A model generated the notes under the pieces. The model searched no databases. It saw nothing but the letters and a program-made list of their open reading frames with translations, and had not been told where the DNA came from. From Microbulbifer elongatus (GTDB lineage Bacteria; Pseudomonadota; Gammaproteobacteria; Pseudomonadales; Cellvibrionaceae), in NCBI RefSeq assembly GCF_020524885.1, contig NZ_JAIVKJ010000002.1, forward strand, positions 744,001-808,000: DNA of 64,000 nucleotides, in the 5' to 3' direction. Of the stretch, positions 1-9,576 are shown piece after piece. Within the stretch, counting starts at the first letter, position 1. Each line of letters opens with the position of its first letter. Both the position numbers and the translations under genes were made by a program.

Positions 1-722
1 CAGAAGTACCGCAACACCTTCAGGCAGTCTTCACGGCTGGTGGGCCAGCTGAAGTGTTGCGGATCGATATTACCGAAGGTTTTGACTCCGGCATCCTCGA
101 TACGCTTGAGCGTGGTGCGCACATCCTTGCGGAAGCCCTTTTCGTGGGGGATTTCCGGTGAGCCCTTCCATTTGTTGCGGTTGCTGGCATCAAAATTCCA
201 CTTGCCGCCTACCGGATCAGTGCCCTCCATCAGGATGTCGTGCTCCCGGCGCATATACCGGTAGAAGCTTTCCATCAGCAGGGATTTCTTGCCTTCGAAG
301 AATTCTGCCAGCGTATTGCGGCTGGTAAGGAAATGTTCGCTGTCGAACGCTTCCACATCGATGCTCAGGTCGTCGGCCAGTTGCTGCAATTGCTGGTCAA
401 GGCGGTACTCGTCCGGCAGCTGGTATTCGAATTTTTCGATGCCGTGGGCCTGAACCAGTGCGGCGATATTGCTACCCAGTTTTTGTGCGTTGTCCGGGTG
501 ATCGAGCCGGTAGTGGATAACCTGCTTGCCGCGTGATTTCAGCCAATCGGCAAAGGTCTCCATGGCTTCAAAGAAAGCCACCACTTTCTGTATGTGGTGT
601 TTTACGTAGTCGGTTTCCTGTCGCATCTCGGCGATAAAGTACAGAGTGTCTTCATCGTCATTTTGGTACCAGGAATGCTTGTGGTTCAGCTGGTCGCCGA
701 GGATCAGCCTGAGGATTTTCAA
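1..722 (-). CDS. Cryptochrome/photolyase-related protein (DPRP, Fe-S photolyase type), C-terminus cut by window edge
   Basis: The reverse strand encodes about 240 residues before the window edge. The protein opens with LKILRLILGDQLNHKHSW, the hallmark N-terminus of deoxyribodipyrimidine photolyase-related proteins (FeS-BCP / PhrB family), and carries the family stretch SFYRYMRREHDILMEG and GGKWNFDASNRNKW. Known members are light-driven (6-4) photolyases or cryptochromes with FAD, a second chromophore and a 4Fe-4S cluster; the Cys ligands lie in the missing C-terminal half and cannot be checked here. The start is a TTG at 720-722, preceded by AGAGGA at good spacing and matching the conserved family start; no nearer ATG exists. 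The gene is divergent from nhaA. A second, unrelated-subfamily photolyase gene sits at 8.1-9.4 kb. Confidence 0.85.
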   Translation of the reverse strand, partial: MKILRLILGDQLNHKHSWYQNDDEDTLYFIAEMRQETDYVKHHIQKVVAFFEAMETFADWLKSRGKQVIHYRLDHPDNAQKLGSNIAALVQAHGIEKFEYQLPDEYRLDQQLQQLADDLSIDVEAFDSEHFLTSRNTLAEFFEGKKSLLMESFYRYMRREHDILMEGTDPVGGKWNFDASNRNKWKGSPEIPHEKGFRKDVRTTLKRIEDAGVKTFGNIDPQHFSWPTSREDCLKVLRYF

Positions 723-872
723 AGAGGATTCCTCTGATTGTGGGAGATTACGACATTCAGGGGTTGAATTTGGGTTGTAGCAAACAAATCCATACTGTGC
801 CAGCCAGCGTAGATAACGAGCTGGAAAGACAAGTTTTGTATCCGAACAATAGATTGGGGGATTTGCATTTCG

Positions 873-2102
873 ATGAAGACACTCGACACCGGCGCCATCC
901 AGCGCTTTTTCCAGATGGAAGCCGCCGGGGGAATCTTGCTGATAGTGGCCGCGTTCCTTGCCATTGTGCTGGCGAACTCGCCTCTGGAACCACTGTATGC
1001 CCTGCTGCTGCAGACACCGGTGCAAGTCTCCATTGCTGAGTTCAGCATCGATAAACCACTGTTGCTGTGGATCAACGACGGCCTGATGGCGGTCTTCTTC
1101 TTTTTGATCGGGCTTGAGCTCAAGCGGGAGATGACCGAGGGCGAGCTGTCGCGACCCTCACAAGTCATCTTGCCGGGGATTGGTGCCATTGGCGGCATGT
1201 TGTTCCCGGCATTGATCTATGTGGCATTCAACTGGGATAACCCGCAGGCGCTGCAGGGCTGGGCCATTCCTGCCGCGACCGATATTGCGTTTGCACTTGG
1301 CGTGCTGTCCCTGCTCGGGCCGAGCGTGCCCCGTGCCGCCAAGGTCTTCCTGGCCTCACTGGCGATCTTCGACGATGTCGGCGCGATCATCATCATTGCA
1401 CTGTTCTACACCGACAGTATTTCCCTGCTGGCACTGTCCGTGGCCGGTGGCTGTCTTGTGGTGCTGTCGCTCATGAAGTTCGCCGGGGTCGAGAATCGTC
1501 GCGCCTATATTCTGGTCGGTCTCGTGATGTGGGCGTCGATGCTGAAAAGCGGGGTGCATGCCACCCTCGCCGGGGTGCTGCTGGCAATGTTTATCCCGAT
1601 GAAGTCACGCAAGCATCCGGGTCGCTCACCGCTGCGAGAGCTGGAACACGGCATTCACCCCATTGTGACCTTCATGATTCTGCCGGTATTCGCCTTTGCC
1701 AACGCTGGGGTGACCTTTGGTTCCACCGATCCACAGTACCTGTTGCACGGGGTGCCAGTGGGTATTGCCCTGGGCCTGTTTCTCGGTAACCAGCTGGGTA
1801 TCCTGAGTCTTTGCTGGCTGGCGGTGCGCTTTGGGCTGACCCAGCTGCCAAAAGATATGAACTGGCTGATGCTCTACGGCGTGGCCATGCTCTGTGGTAT
1901 TGGCTTCACCATGAGTTTGTTTATCGGCTCACTGGCGTTTGAGCAGAGTGGCATTGACCGCTTCTTTGACGAACGTGTCGGGATTCTGGCGGGGTCTTTG
2001 CTCTCCGGGGTATCCGGTTACCTGCTGCTGAGGTTTGCACTGCGCAAACGCGCCGGGAGCGAAGACACTGCGCGCGCTCTGGAGCCCGCGACCACTAGCT
2101 GA
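873..2102 (+). CDS. nhaA: Na+/H+ antiporter NhaA
   Basis: A 409-aa polytopic inner-membrane protein of normal NhaA length (E. coli about 388). It exchanges internal Na+ for external H+ in pH and sodium homeostasis. The ion-binding Asp pair is visible in SLAIFDDVGAIIII (D167/D168), and the conserved Asp of PAATDIAFALG is D137. The N-terminal motif QMEAAGGILLIVAA is typical. The start ATG follows a GGGGGAT stretch about 10 nt upstream. It lies just ahead of the Mrp antiporter operon, separated by about 180 bp with no clear terminator, so two unrelated sodium/proton antiporters sit side by side, as expected for a marine organism. A short polar tail (about 15 residues) follows the last membrane segment. 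Confidence 0.96.
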   Translation: MKTLDTGAIQRFFQMEAAGGILLIVAAFLAIVLANSPLEPLYALLLQTPVQVSIAEFSIDKPLLLWINDGLMAVFFFLIGLELKREMTEGELSRPSQVILPGIGAIGGMLFPALIYVAFNWDNPQALQGWAIPAATDIAFALGVLSLLGPSVPRAAKVFLASLAIFDDVGAIIIIALFYTDSISLLALSVAGGCLVVLSLMKFAGVENRRAYILVGLVMWASMLKSGVHATLAGVLLAMFIPMKSRKHPGRSPLRELEHGIHPIVTFMILPVFAFANAGVTFGSTDPQYLLHGVPVGIALGLFLGNQLGILSLCWLAVRFGLTQLPKDMNWLMLYGVAMLCGIGFTMSLFIGSLAFEQSGIDRFFDERVGILAGSLLSGVSGYLLLRFALRKRAGSEDTARALEPATTS

Positions 2103-2283
2103 TAACACTCTGGCGACGGCTGTGCTGAAGCATCAGTGCCGGCGTTGTGCGCAGTATCTCGATGCATCGCAGTCGGGAGTTACTCCGGGTCTATACTTGG
2201 CGGACTCGGGGCCTTCCCCAATGGATTAAACGGTAACGCAGCTTTCGATTTTTATATCGGATGCGTGCCGCGCACGGATTGCG

Positions 2284-4608
2284 ATGTATACCGATGTGCA
2301 TGCCGGCGACCGGCGTCCCGCAGGGTGGGGCGACAAGATCTGGTCGCTGGGACTACTTATATTTTCCCTCTTCATAGCGCTGTGGCTGGTGTCGCTGATC
2401 GGCCCTGTGCATGATCAGGCGCCGCTGGTGTTCTCCCTCAGCTGGGTGCCGAGCCTCGGCGTTGACCTGGCATTTCTGATCGATGGCCTGAGCCTTTTGT
2501 TCGCCCTGCTTGTCAGTGGCGTTGGCTTTTTCGTATCTCTTTACGCCGCGTTTTATCTGCGTGGCCATCCGTTACTCAAGCGCTTTTTTCTGTATCTGCT
2601 GCTGTTCATGCTCGGCATGCTCGGGCTGGTGTTGGCGGGAAACCTGATCACCCTGTTTGTGTTCTGGGAGGTGACCACCGTTGCCAGTTATCTGCTGATC
2701 GGCTTCAACCACGAGAGCGCCAGTGCGCGGCGGTCAGCGCTGCAGGCATTACTCATTACAGCGTTGGGTGGGCTAGCACTGCTGGCGGGGTTAATCCTGT
2801 TGGGGAGCGTCGCCGGCACTTATGACCTGGTGCAGGTACTTTCATCGCGGGGCCAGGTGCAAGGCCATGCACTGTACACGCCCATTCTGATTCTTGTGCT
2901 GATCGGGGCCTTTACCAAGTCGGCACAGTTGCCTCTGCATTTCTGGCTGCCAAACGCGATGGCCGCCCCCACACCGGTGAGCGCCTACCTGCACTCCGCC
3001 ACCATGGTAAAGGCCGGTATCTACCTGCTGGCACGCCTGCACCCGGTACTCGGCGGCAGCGGCCTGTGGTTGTGGATACTCACCCTGGTCGGTGCTGCGA
3101 CCGCGGTGGTCGCCGCGATTCTGGCGCTGCGGCAAACAGATCTGAAACTGTCGCTGGCCTACACCACGGTGGTGGCACTGGGCACACTCACCATGTTTCT
3201 CGGCTCCGATGCGAGTGTTGCCATCGCCGCGGCGATTACCTTTGTGCTGGTGCACTCCCTGTACAAGGCCGCGCTGTTTATGGTGGTGGGGATCATCGAT
3301 CACCAGACCGGCACCCGGGACCTGCATGCATTAGGCGGGCTGATTCGGCGGCTGCCAATTACCTTCGGCATCGCACTGGCGGCGGGGTTATCGATGGCGG
3401 GGTTTCCACCGTTTCTCGGCTTTATCGGCAAGGAGCTCAAATACGAAGGCGCGCTGGCGATAGCCGAAGAGCCCTTACTGGTGGCCATTGCCGCGGTGTT
3501 TGCCAACGCGCTGATGGTCGCGGTATCGGCAACGGTGGCACTGCGCCCATTTCTCGGAAAACTGCCGCCGACACTGGCGTCCTCGCGCGAAGCCAGTGCC
3601 GGATTGTGGCTGAGTCCGCTGGTGCTGGCACTGCTCGGGTTTACCTTCGGGGTGGCGCCGGGGCTGGTGGCCGACACTTTAGTGCAGCCGGCGGTAACTG
3701 CCATTCTCGGGCGCCCGGAAGTGGTCAAACTGAAACTCTGGCACGGTGTGAATGTGCCGTTAATGATGAGCATCGCCACGTTATTGCTGGGCGTGCTCAC
3801 CTTCCTGATGCAACGCCGTATTCGCGATGGCCTCAACCGCGCTGCTCGATGGTTGCCATCGCGAATGGACCGACAATGGGACCGGGGGCTGGCGCTGTTC
3901 AAGCGCGCTGCGGCATTGCACACCCGCTACCTGCAGCACGGCTTGCTTCAGGGATATATGGCGGTGGTCTTTATCGCGGTAGTGGCAACCTTGTTCTGGG
4001 CGGTGTTCTGGGGCGAGTCGCGTGCAGGCGGTTTCGAGATGCAATTCAACTGGGCGCGTCTCACGTTAAAAGAGTGGGCGGCCATGGCGCTGGTTTTGTC
4101 CGGATCACTGGTAGCGATTGGCTGTCGCGCACCGCTCACCGCTATCTGTAGCCTCGGCGGTATGGGGGTGGGTGTCGCGCTGATTTACCTGTTTTTTGGT
4201 GCGCCCGATGTGGCCATTACCCAGTTACTCGTGGAGACGCTGTTTCTGGTGCTGGTGGCGATGACCCTGAATCGGTTGCCACATTCCATGGCGGTGCGCG
4301 GCACGCGCCCACGCTATCTGCACGCCCTGATCGCGGTGCTGGTTGGCGCCGCGGTAAGCCTGGTGTTGCTGGCGGTAATCCAGCAGCCGTTGGTGAGCCC
4401 CACTCGTGAATATTACGAGCTCGCGTCGGTACCGGAGGCGTTTGGGCGCAATATCGTTAACGTGATTCTGGTGGACTTTCGCGCGCTGGATACCTTCGGC
4501 GAAGTGGTGGTGGTACTGGTCGCCGCTCTCGGTGCCGCGGCGCTGTTGCGGCGGCATCCGGGTAACGGCATTCCGGGGTACCGGGACCAGGGAGGTCCGG
4601 AGGAATGA
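2284..4608 (+). CDS. mnhA: Mrp/Mnh Na+/H+ antiporter subunit A
   Basis: A 774-aa subunit of the multi-protein Mrp antiporter, related to NuoL of complex I. It contains the proton-conducting ND5-like domain (for example the stretch around [20 protein letters not shown], where the conserved membrane Lys/His residues sit), then a DUF4040-type segment ([20 protein letters not shown]) and a C-terminal MrpB-N-like helix bundle ending near [18 protein letters not shown]. The protein starts at ATG 2284 with only a weak SD. A stop codon at 2227-2229 in the same frame excludes a longer start. It appears to lack the first transmembrane helix that usually precedes the segment at residues 20-45. Its stop overlaps the start of mnhB (ATGA), implying translational coupling. 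Confidence 0.93.
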   Translation: MYTDVHAGDRRPAGWGDKIWSLGLLIFSLFIALWLVSLIGPVHDQAPLVFSLSWVPSLGVDLAFLIDGLSLLFALLVSGVGFFVSLYAAFYLRGHPLLKRFFLYLLLFMLGMLGLVLAGNLITLFVFWEVTTVASYLLIGFNHESASARRSALQALLITALGGLALLAGLILLGSVAGTYDLVQVLSSRGQVQGHALYTPILILVLIGAFTKSAQLPLHFWLPNAMAAPTPVSAYLHSATMVKAGIYLLARLHPVLGGSGLWLWILTLVGAATAVVAAILALRQTDLKLSLAYTTVVALGTLTMFLGSDASVAIAAAITFVLVHSLYKAALFMVVGIIDHQTGTRDLHALGGLIRRLPITFGIALAAGLSMAGFPPFLGFIGKELKYEGALAIAEEPLLVAIAAVFANALMVAVSATVALRPFLGKLPPTLASSREASAGLWLSPLVLALLGFTFGVAPGLVADTLVQPAVTAILGRPEVVKLKLWHGVNVPLMMSIATLLLGVLTFLMQRRIRDGLNRAARWLPSRMDRQWDRGLALFKRAAALHTRYLQHGLLQGYMAVVFIAVVATLFWAVFWGESRAGGFEMQFNWARLTLKEWAAMALVLSGSLVAIGCRAPLTAICSLGGMGVGVALIYLFFGAPDVAITQLLVETLFLVLVAMTLNRLPHSMAVRGTRPRYLHALIAVLVGAAVSLVLLAVIQQPLVSPTREYYELASVPEAFGRNIVNVILVDFRALDTFGEVVVVLVAALGAAALLRRHPGNGIPGYRDQGGPEE

Positions 4609-5021
4609 ACTCGGTAATCCTGCAGGGCGCCACACGCTTGCTGGTGGCCCTGATTCTGCTGTTCTCGGTGTACATGCTGTTGCGTGGTCACAACCTTCCT
4701 GGCGGCGGTTTTATCGCGGGGCTGATTGCCTCCGCCGCTTTTATTCTCTACGCGCTGGCCTGGAGCATGCGCGAGGCGCGCGAGGCGTTGCGCATATCAC
4801 CGGTGCGATTGGCGACAGTGGGCGCATTGCTGTCGCTGGGTTCGGCAGTGCCCGGCGCACTACAGGCGAATCCACCGTTTACCGGCTTGTGGCTTTTCCT
4901 CGGTGGTGGCGACGGCGAAAAAGGTGTGCCGCTGAGCACGGTTTTGTTGTTCGACATTGGCATCTATCTGGCAGTGCTGGGCTCGGTGCTGGCTCTGTTT
5001 TTTACGCTGGAGGAGGACTGA
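4605..5021 (+). CDS. mnhB: Mrp/Mnh Na+/H+ antiporter subunit B
   Basis: A 138-aa four-helix membrane protein with the MnhB signature [20 protein letters not shown] near residues 30-50. It is a core subunit of the Mrp complex in the inner membrane. The start ATG is preceded by GGTCCGGAGGA and overlaps the mnhA stop by 4 nt. The gene ends directly before the GTG start of mnhC, so it lies in the middle of a tightly packed operon. Confidence 0.93.
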   Translation: MNSVILQGATRLLVALILLFSVYMLLRGHNLPGGGFIAGLIASAAFILYALAWSMREAREALRISPVRLATVGALLSLGSAVPGALQANPPFTGLWLFLGGGDGEKGVPLSTVLLFDIGIYLAVLGSVLALFFTLEED

Positions 5022-5022
5022 C

Positions 5023-5391
5023 GTGGAATCGGCGCTGGTAATCGTAATTGGGGTAATGACCGCCACCGGTGTCTATCTGATGCTGGCCTCCAATCTGCTG
5101 TGTTATCTGTTTGGGCTTATCCTGCTGAGTAATGCGGCCAACCTGGTAATTTTTGTCTCGGGTCGTCTCACCCGCGTGGTGCCACCGCTGATTCCAAAGG
5201 GGCTGGAAGCGCCGCCCGAGCCTGTCGCCAATGCCTTGCCCCAGGCGATGATTCTGACCGCGATTGTGATCGGCTTTGGGCTGCTGGCATTCACCCTGGC
5301 GCTGGTTGTGGGTTGCTACCGCGAGTTGGGCACAATTGATGCCGATCATATGCGCCTGGCGGAACCCATAGACCCGGATGGGGAGCATTGA
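5023..5391 (+). CDS. mnhC: Mrp/Mnh Na+/H+ antiporter subunit C (NuoK-like)
   Basis: A 122-aa NuoK homologue. Three helices are visible, with the family segment LFGLILLSNAANLVIFVSGR and a second conserved stretch NALPQAMILTAIVIGFGL. The GTG at 5023 is chosen over an upstream in-frame codon because GGAGGA (5010-5015) is ideally spaced and the family N-terminus begins here. Its stop overlaps the mnhD ATG (TGATG). Confidence 0.92.
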   Translation: MESALVIVIGVMTATGVYLMLASNLLCYLFGLILLSNAANLVIFVSGRLTRVVPPLIPKGLEAPPEPVANALPQAMILTAIVIGFGLLAFTLALVVGCYRELGTIDADHMRLAEPIDPDGEH

Positions 5392-6893
5392 TGGGCTGGT
5401 TGCTCGCGCTTCCCTTCTTGTTGCCCATTGCGGTTGGGCTGCTGGCATTTGCGGCGCGACGCACGCCGCCGCTGGCGCGTGCAATCAGCCTCATCGGTTG
5501 CGTGGGACTGTTGCTGGTGGCGGGTGCGATCTTTGTGCAGGTGCTGGCACAGGGCCCGGTCGCCGCACAAATGGGCAATTGGCCGGCGCCCTTCGGGATT
5601 ACGCTGGTGGCCGATCGGCTCAGTGCCATCATGTTGTTGCTGGTCGCACTGGTGGGGGCATCGGTCGCGGTGTTTGCGCTGGCGGACGTCGATCGGCACC
5701 GGGAAACGTTGGGCTTTCAGGGCTTTTATCAGCTGCTGCTAGCCGGTGTTTGCGGCAGCTTTGTCACCGGCGACCTGTTCAACCTGTATGTGTGGTTCGA
5801 GGTGATGCTAATTGCCTCCTTCGCCCTGCTGGTGCTCGGTGGGGACCGGGAGCAACTGGATGGCGGGATCAAGTATGTGGCGCTGAACCTTGTGTCGACG
5901 CTGTTGATGCTGATGGCCATCGGTATGATCTATGGCCTGACCGGCACCTTGAATATGGCCGCACTCCACCAGGCCCTGGCTGAGGTCGAACAGCCGGCCA
6001 CCCTGCAGCTACTGGCGGTGCTCTTGATTGCGGCTTTTGGCATCAAGGCCGCACTGTTTCCGCTGTATTTCTGGTTGCCGGCGTCGTACCACGTGCCCCC
6101 CGTGGCGGTCACTGCGGTGTTCGCCGGGCTGCTCACCAAAGTAGGGGTCTATGCGCTAATTCGTACCTTCACATTGATCTTTCCGGCGGACCTCGGCTTT
6201 ACACGTGAGTTGCTGCTGGGTGCGGCGTTACTGACCATGCTTAGTGGTGTGCTGGGGGCGGCTTCGCAATACGAGTTTCGGCGCATTCTCGCGTTCCATA
6301 TCATCAGCCAGATCGGTTTTCTGGTCCTGGGCTTGGCACTCTACAGTCCGCTGGCGCTGGCCGGCACCGTGTTTTATATGGCGCACAACATCGTTGCCAA
6401 GACCAACCTTTTGTTGATGAGCGGCACCGCGCGGCGTATGGCGGGGAGCTTTGATCTACTCAAGATTGGCGGCCTGTATCGCGCTAGCCCGCTTCTCGCC
6501 GCGGTCTTTTTTATTGCCGCATTTAGCCTTGCGGGCTTTCCCCCGCTGTCCGGTTTCTGGGCCAAGCTGTTGCTGGTTACCGCAAGTCTCGACCAGGCCG
6601 CTTACTGGGTGGCTGCCACTGCACTGGTTACCGGTGCGCTCACCCTGTTTTCCATGAGCAAGATCTGGAGCGAGGCCTTCTGGAAGGCACACCCGCAGGA
6701 GCCACCACAAACTCTCGCCAGCCTGCCCGCCATCGAGCGCGTGCAGCGCATGGCACCGGCGGTGGTGCTGGTGCTGATTACCCTATTGTTGGGGCTTTTC
6801 CCGCAGCCGCTGATCGAGTTTTCCCAAGCTGCCGCTGCGGAACTGCTGAATCCGGCAGGCTACGTGGCCGTGGTGCTATCCCCGAGCGAGTAA
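5391..6893 (+). CDS. mnhD: Mrp/Mnh Na+/H+ antiporter subunit D
   Basis: A 500-aa NuoM/NuoN-like membrane subunit (MrpD). The proton-channel signature is clear: VWFEVMLIASFALLVLGG, the region FGIKAALFPLYFWLPASYHV with the conserved Lys and following helices, and SLAGFPPLSGFWAKLLLV near the C-terminal third. The start ATG (5391) overlaps the mnhC stop. About 50 bp separate it from mnhE, the largest gap within the operon. Confidence 0.94.
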   Translation: MGWLLALPFLLPIAVGLLAFAARRTPPLARAISLIGCVGLLLVAGAIFVQVLAQGPVAAQMGNWPAPFGITLVADRLSAIMLLLVALVGASVAVFALADVDRHRETLGFQGFYQLLLAGVCGSFVTGDLFNLYVWFEVMLIASFALLVLGGDREQLDGGIKYVALNLVSTLLMLMAIGMIYGLTGTLNMAALHQALAEVEQPATLQLLAVLLIAAFGIKAALFPLYFWLPASYHVPPVAVTAVFAGLLTKVGVYALIRTFTLIFPADLGFTRELLLGAALLTMLSGVLGAASQYEFRRILAFHIISQIGFLVLGLALYSPLALAGTVFYMAHNIVAKTNLLLMSGTARRMAGSFDLLKIGGLYRASPLLAAVFFIAAFSLAGFPPLSGFWAKLLLVTASLDQAAYWVAATALVTGALTLFSMSKIWSEAFWKAHPQEPPQTLASLPAIERVQRMAPAVVLVLITLLLGLFPQPLIEFSQAAAAELLNPAGYVAVVLSPSE

Positions 6894-6943
6894 TGAGAAT
6901 CTGGTAGTGAGGGTCCGGCGATGAAAACGGAGGAACGTCAATT

Positions 6944-7417
6944 GTGAAATTGTTCCTGATGAACATTCTGCTGGCGATCAGCTGGGCGGCGCTCACCAGT
7001 AATGCCTCGCCGGTGAATTTCCTGATGGGGTTTGCCATCGGCTATGTCGCCATGGCGCTGTCCCCGGTGCGCAAGATCAGTAACGGTTACTTCCGTCGAC
7101 TGCCGAAAATGCTGGCGTTGCTGGTGTTCTTTTTGCGCGAGCTGATTACCTCTGGCCTGCGCGCCACTTATGAAGTGCTGTCGCCGGTGGGGCGCAGCCA
7201 GCCCAGTGTGATTCGGGTGAGCACGGATTTGCGCGACCGTAGCCAGTTATTGTTGTTGTCGCAGCTGGTGTCGCTTACCCCCGGGACTCTGGTGCTGGAT
7301 GTCGATGAGGAAAAGGGGGCGCTATACGTGCACAGTATGTTTGCACGGGATAGCGAAGCGTTCCGGCGCGAACTGCGCAGTGGACTGGAGGAAAAAGTCA
7401 GGGAGGCGTTTGACTGA
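6944..7417 (+). CDS. mnhE: Mrp/Mnh Na+/H+ antiporter subunit E
   Basis: A 157-aa protein with two N-terminal helices (MNILLAISWAALTS and NFLMGFAIGYVAMALSP) followed by a cytoplasmic domain carrying the MrpE pattern SLTPGTLVLDVDEEKGALYV. Subunit E is needed for assembly and activity of the Mrp complex. The GTG start at 6944 is preceded by GGAGGAAC about 10 nt upstream. The gene ends with a TGATG overlap into mnhF. Confidence 0.92.
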   Translation: MKLFLMNILLAISWAALTSNASPVNFLMGFAIGYVAMALSPVRKISNGYFRRLPKMLALLVFFLRELITSGLRATYEVLSPVGRSQPSVIRVSTDLRDRSQLLLLSQLVSLTPGTLVLDVDEEKGALYVHSMFARDSEAFRRELRSGLEEKVREAFD

Positions 7418-7767
7418 TGCTACAGGCAATTGTGAACGGTAGCTCGCCGCTACTGGCGCTGGCAATCCAAATCGCGTCGTGGCTACTGCTGCTCGCACTG
7501 GGATTGTGTTTTTTTCGCATTGCCCGCGGGCCGACGCTGGCGGACCGGGTGGTTGCCCTGGACGTACTGAATATTCTCGCGGTGGCCTATTGTGCACTGC
7601 TCGCGATTTCCTCTGGCCGCGACGTGTTTCTGGATGCAGCCATTGCCCTGGCACTGGTGGCATTCCTGGTCACGGTGGCGTTCGGGCGTTTTGTGGAGCA
7701 ACGCGCGGAAGATGTTGAGTCGGCAGGTGATGAGAGGGAACAGGATGGCGATCAGCATAATCACTGA
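7417..7767 (+). CDS. mnhF: Mrp/Mnh Na+/H+ antiporter subunit F
   Basis: A 116-aa protein with three helices and the MrpF motif FRIARGPTLADRVVALDVL. The N-terminus is about 20 residues longer than minimal MrpF proteins, and the C-terminal tail is charged (residues 95-116). It overlaps mnhE by one base at its start and mnhG by 23 bases at its end, so the two frames are read in parallel over 7745-7767. Confidence 0.91.
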   Translation: MLQAIVNGSSPLLALAIQIASWLLLLALGLCFFRIARGPTLADRVVALDVLNILAVAYCALLAISSGRDVFLDAAIALALVAFLVTVAFGRFVEQRAEDVESAGDEREQDGDQHNH

Positions 7768-8095
7768 ATGGTTGCTGGCATTGCTGATTATAAGCGGCAG
7801 CTTCTTCGGCTTTACCGCGGCACTGGGACTGGTGCGGATGCCGGACATTTACATGCGTATGAGCACGTCCGGGAAGGGCGCCACCCTGTGTTGTGGTTTG
7901 TTGTTGCTGGGGGTGGCCATCCTGTTTCAGGATGGGCGGGTCACCGCCCGCGCAGTGGCAGCCATTCTTTTCCTGTTCCTGACCGTTCCAGTGGGGGCGC
8001 ATATGATCGCGCGCGCCGCCTTTCGCACCCATTCTCCGATGTGGAATGGGGCATCCATGCAGTCGCCAAAGGCCGAGCGGGAAAAAGACGACTGA
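7745..8095 (+). CDS. mnhG: Mrp/Mnh Na+/H+ antiporter subunit G
   Basis: A 116-aa three-helix protein, last gene of the mnhABCDEFG operon. MrpG features visible: SGSFFGFTAALGLVRMPDIY followed by MRMSTSGKGATLCCG. ATG 7745 is chosen over upstream in-frame codons because the family N-terminus (ISIITEWLLALLI) starts there and GAGAGGGAACAGG precedes it. The gene runs convergently toward the cryptochrome gene; only 27 bp separate the two stops and no terminator hairpin is evident there. Confidence 0.91.
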   Translation: MAISIITEWLLALLIISGSFFGFTAALGLVRMPDIYMRMSTSGKGATLCCGLLLLGVAILFQDGRVTARAVAAILFLFLTVPVGAHMIARAAFRTHSPMWNGASMQSPKAEREKDD

Positions 8096-8122
8096 CCATG
8101 TCTCTCGATTGTTCAGCGTTGT

Positions 8123-9424
8123 TTATGTGCCGTCCCCCAGCCAGAGTTCACGGTAGCGTCTGCCCGGGTCGTATACTGTCGCCTGTCGTTCGATATCGAA
8201 GCGCCGGTCGCGCGGATCGTTGCCGACACCGCTGTTGTACATCCAGTTGCCGTAGTTGCTGTGTACGTCGTAATCCACAAGCTGGCTCTCAAACCAGGCG
8301 GCGCCCGCGCGCCAGTCCTGCTGCAGCTCGCGCGCCCAGTAACTTGCCACATTCTGGCGGCCGCGGTTGCTCATCCAGCCGGTCGCGGCCAGTTCGCGCA
8401 TATTGGCGTTGACGAAATCATAGCGCGTACGCCCTTCGATCCACGCCGTGAGCTTTTCCTTGTCCAGATCCCATTCGTACTGCCGGTTGCGAATACCGCC
8501 CAGAGCGAATAATCGGTCGCCGTGCTTCATCGAAATGTATTTGAAGTAGTCTCGCCACAGCAATTCAAACTGCAGCCAGTAGGTGTCCTCGTTGGCGACC
8601 ACATCGCGCTCGAAGTCTTTCAGCTCCCGGTATATCTCCCTTGCAGACAGGCTCCCATTGGCGAGCCAGGGCGAAAGCTTGCTGCTGTACTCGGTTCCGA
8701 CAAGGCCATTGCGGGTCTGCTTGTAGCGGGTGATATTTTTGCTGCGCCAGAAGTAGTTTTGAATACGTTCATGTCCGGTAGAGCTGCCCCCGGAAAACGG
8801 GAACGCGGTCCGAGGATCCGGTATTGGTGGCCGCAAGCCCAGTTCTTCCAGCGATGGAATTTGGGCGTTACCTCGGATGGATGTGAGGTTGTCGCGCGGG
8901 CGAGGTTTAGGGGTTGGCAATGGCGTGCGTATGGGCAGTGCCTTCTCCACCGCCTTGCGGAAGTGAGTAAATACCTCCGGTAGGTCCCGAATATCTGCGA
9001 ATGGCAAATCATCCGGGTGAATCAGAAACTGGTCGTAGCTGGGTTTAAGGGGGACATGCTGTAGCGCGGGCGAAGCGCCCACGCGCTTAATCAATTGGCG
9101 CTCATCGCGGGTCCACTCCCGTTGCAGAAAAATCTCGCTGATATTGTGCTCCGCTACCAGCTGCGGAATGAATTTTGCCGAATCGCCGTGAGCAATCAGC
9201 AGCGGAATATTGAGTGCTTCCAGCTGTCGCGACAGGTCGTGCAGACTCTGCAACAAAAATCGAGCGCGAAAAGTTCCGGTGCGCGGAAATCCGTAGCGGT
9301 CATCACTGAAGAACAGGGGATCGAAACAATAGAGCCCGCAAACGGGGGCTCTACCCTCGCAGGCACGTACCAGTGCCTCGTTGTCACTGGCACGCAGGTT
9401 ATTTAAAAACCAGACCAGCTTCAC
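8123..9424 (-). CDS. DASH-type cryptochrome / photolyase
   Basis: A 433-aa member of the photolyase/cryptochrome superfamily. The N-terminal Rossmann-like chromophore domain begins [14 protein letters not shown]; the C-terminal FAD domain has the run [39 protein letters not shown] and [19 protein letters not shown], which is the pattern of Cry-DASH rather than class I CPD photolyases. Members bind FAD and a folate and repair CPDs mainly in single-stranded DNA; some have signalling roles. The start is GTG at 9422-9424, overlapping the TGA of the small DUF2256 gene (GTGA), so translation is probably coupled to it. Confidence 0.93.
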   Translation of the reverse strand: MKLVWFLNNLRASDNEALVRACEGRAPVCGLYCFDPLFFSDDRYGFPRTGTFRARFLLQSLHDLSRQLEALNIPLLIAHGDSAKFIPQLVAEHNISEIFLQREWTRDERQLIKRVGASPALQHVPLKPSYDQFLIHPDDLPFADIRDLPEVFTHFRKAVEKALPIRTPLPTPKPRPRDNLTSIRGNAQIPSLEELGLRPPIPDPRTAFPFSGGSSTGHERIQNYFWRSKNITRYKQTRNGLVGTEYSSKLSPWLANGSLSAREIYRELKDFERDVVANEDTYWLQFELLWRDYFKYISMKHGDRLFALGGIRNRQYEWDLDKEKLTAWIEGRTRYDFVNANMRELAATGWMSNRGRQNVASYWARELQQDWRAGAAWFESQLVDYDVHSNYGNWMYNSGVGNDPRDRRFDIERQATVYDPGRRYRELWLGDGT

Positions 9425-9576
9425 GAAACTGCCGCTGGCTTGGTACGGCGCTGTCGCCGGCAGCGCTCGCTACAGTAGCGCACGCTGTCCCAGCAGTACT
9501 TCCACTTGCGCCTCCAGGTAAAGGGGCGCCCGCACACCGGACATGTTTTCTGCGGCAAGTCCTGCTTGCGGATCAT
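9421..9576 (-). CDS. DUF2256 small zinc-finger-like protein
   Basis: A 51-aa basic protein: [19 protein letters not shown] followed by [20 protein letters not shown]. Four or five cysteines in a CxxC ... C ... CxxxC layout suggest a zinc-ribbon fold. This matches the DUF2256 family, which in many bacteria sits beside, or is fused to, photolyase/cryptochrome genes. Here its ATG overlaps the stop of the acyl-CoA dehydrogenase gene (ATGA, 9573-9576) and its TGA overlaps the GTG start of the cryptochrome (9421-9424). Its function is unknown; a role in chaperoning or assisting the photolyase is only inference from the neighbourhood. Confidence 0.85.
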   Translation of the reverse strand: MIRKQDLPQKTCPVCGRPFTWRRKWKYCWDSVRYCSERCRRQRRTKPAAVS

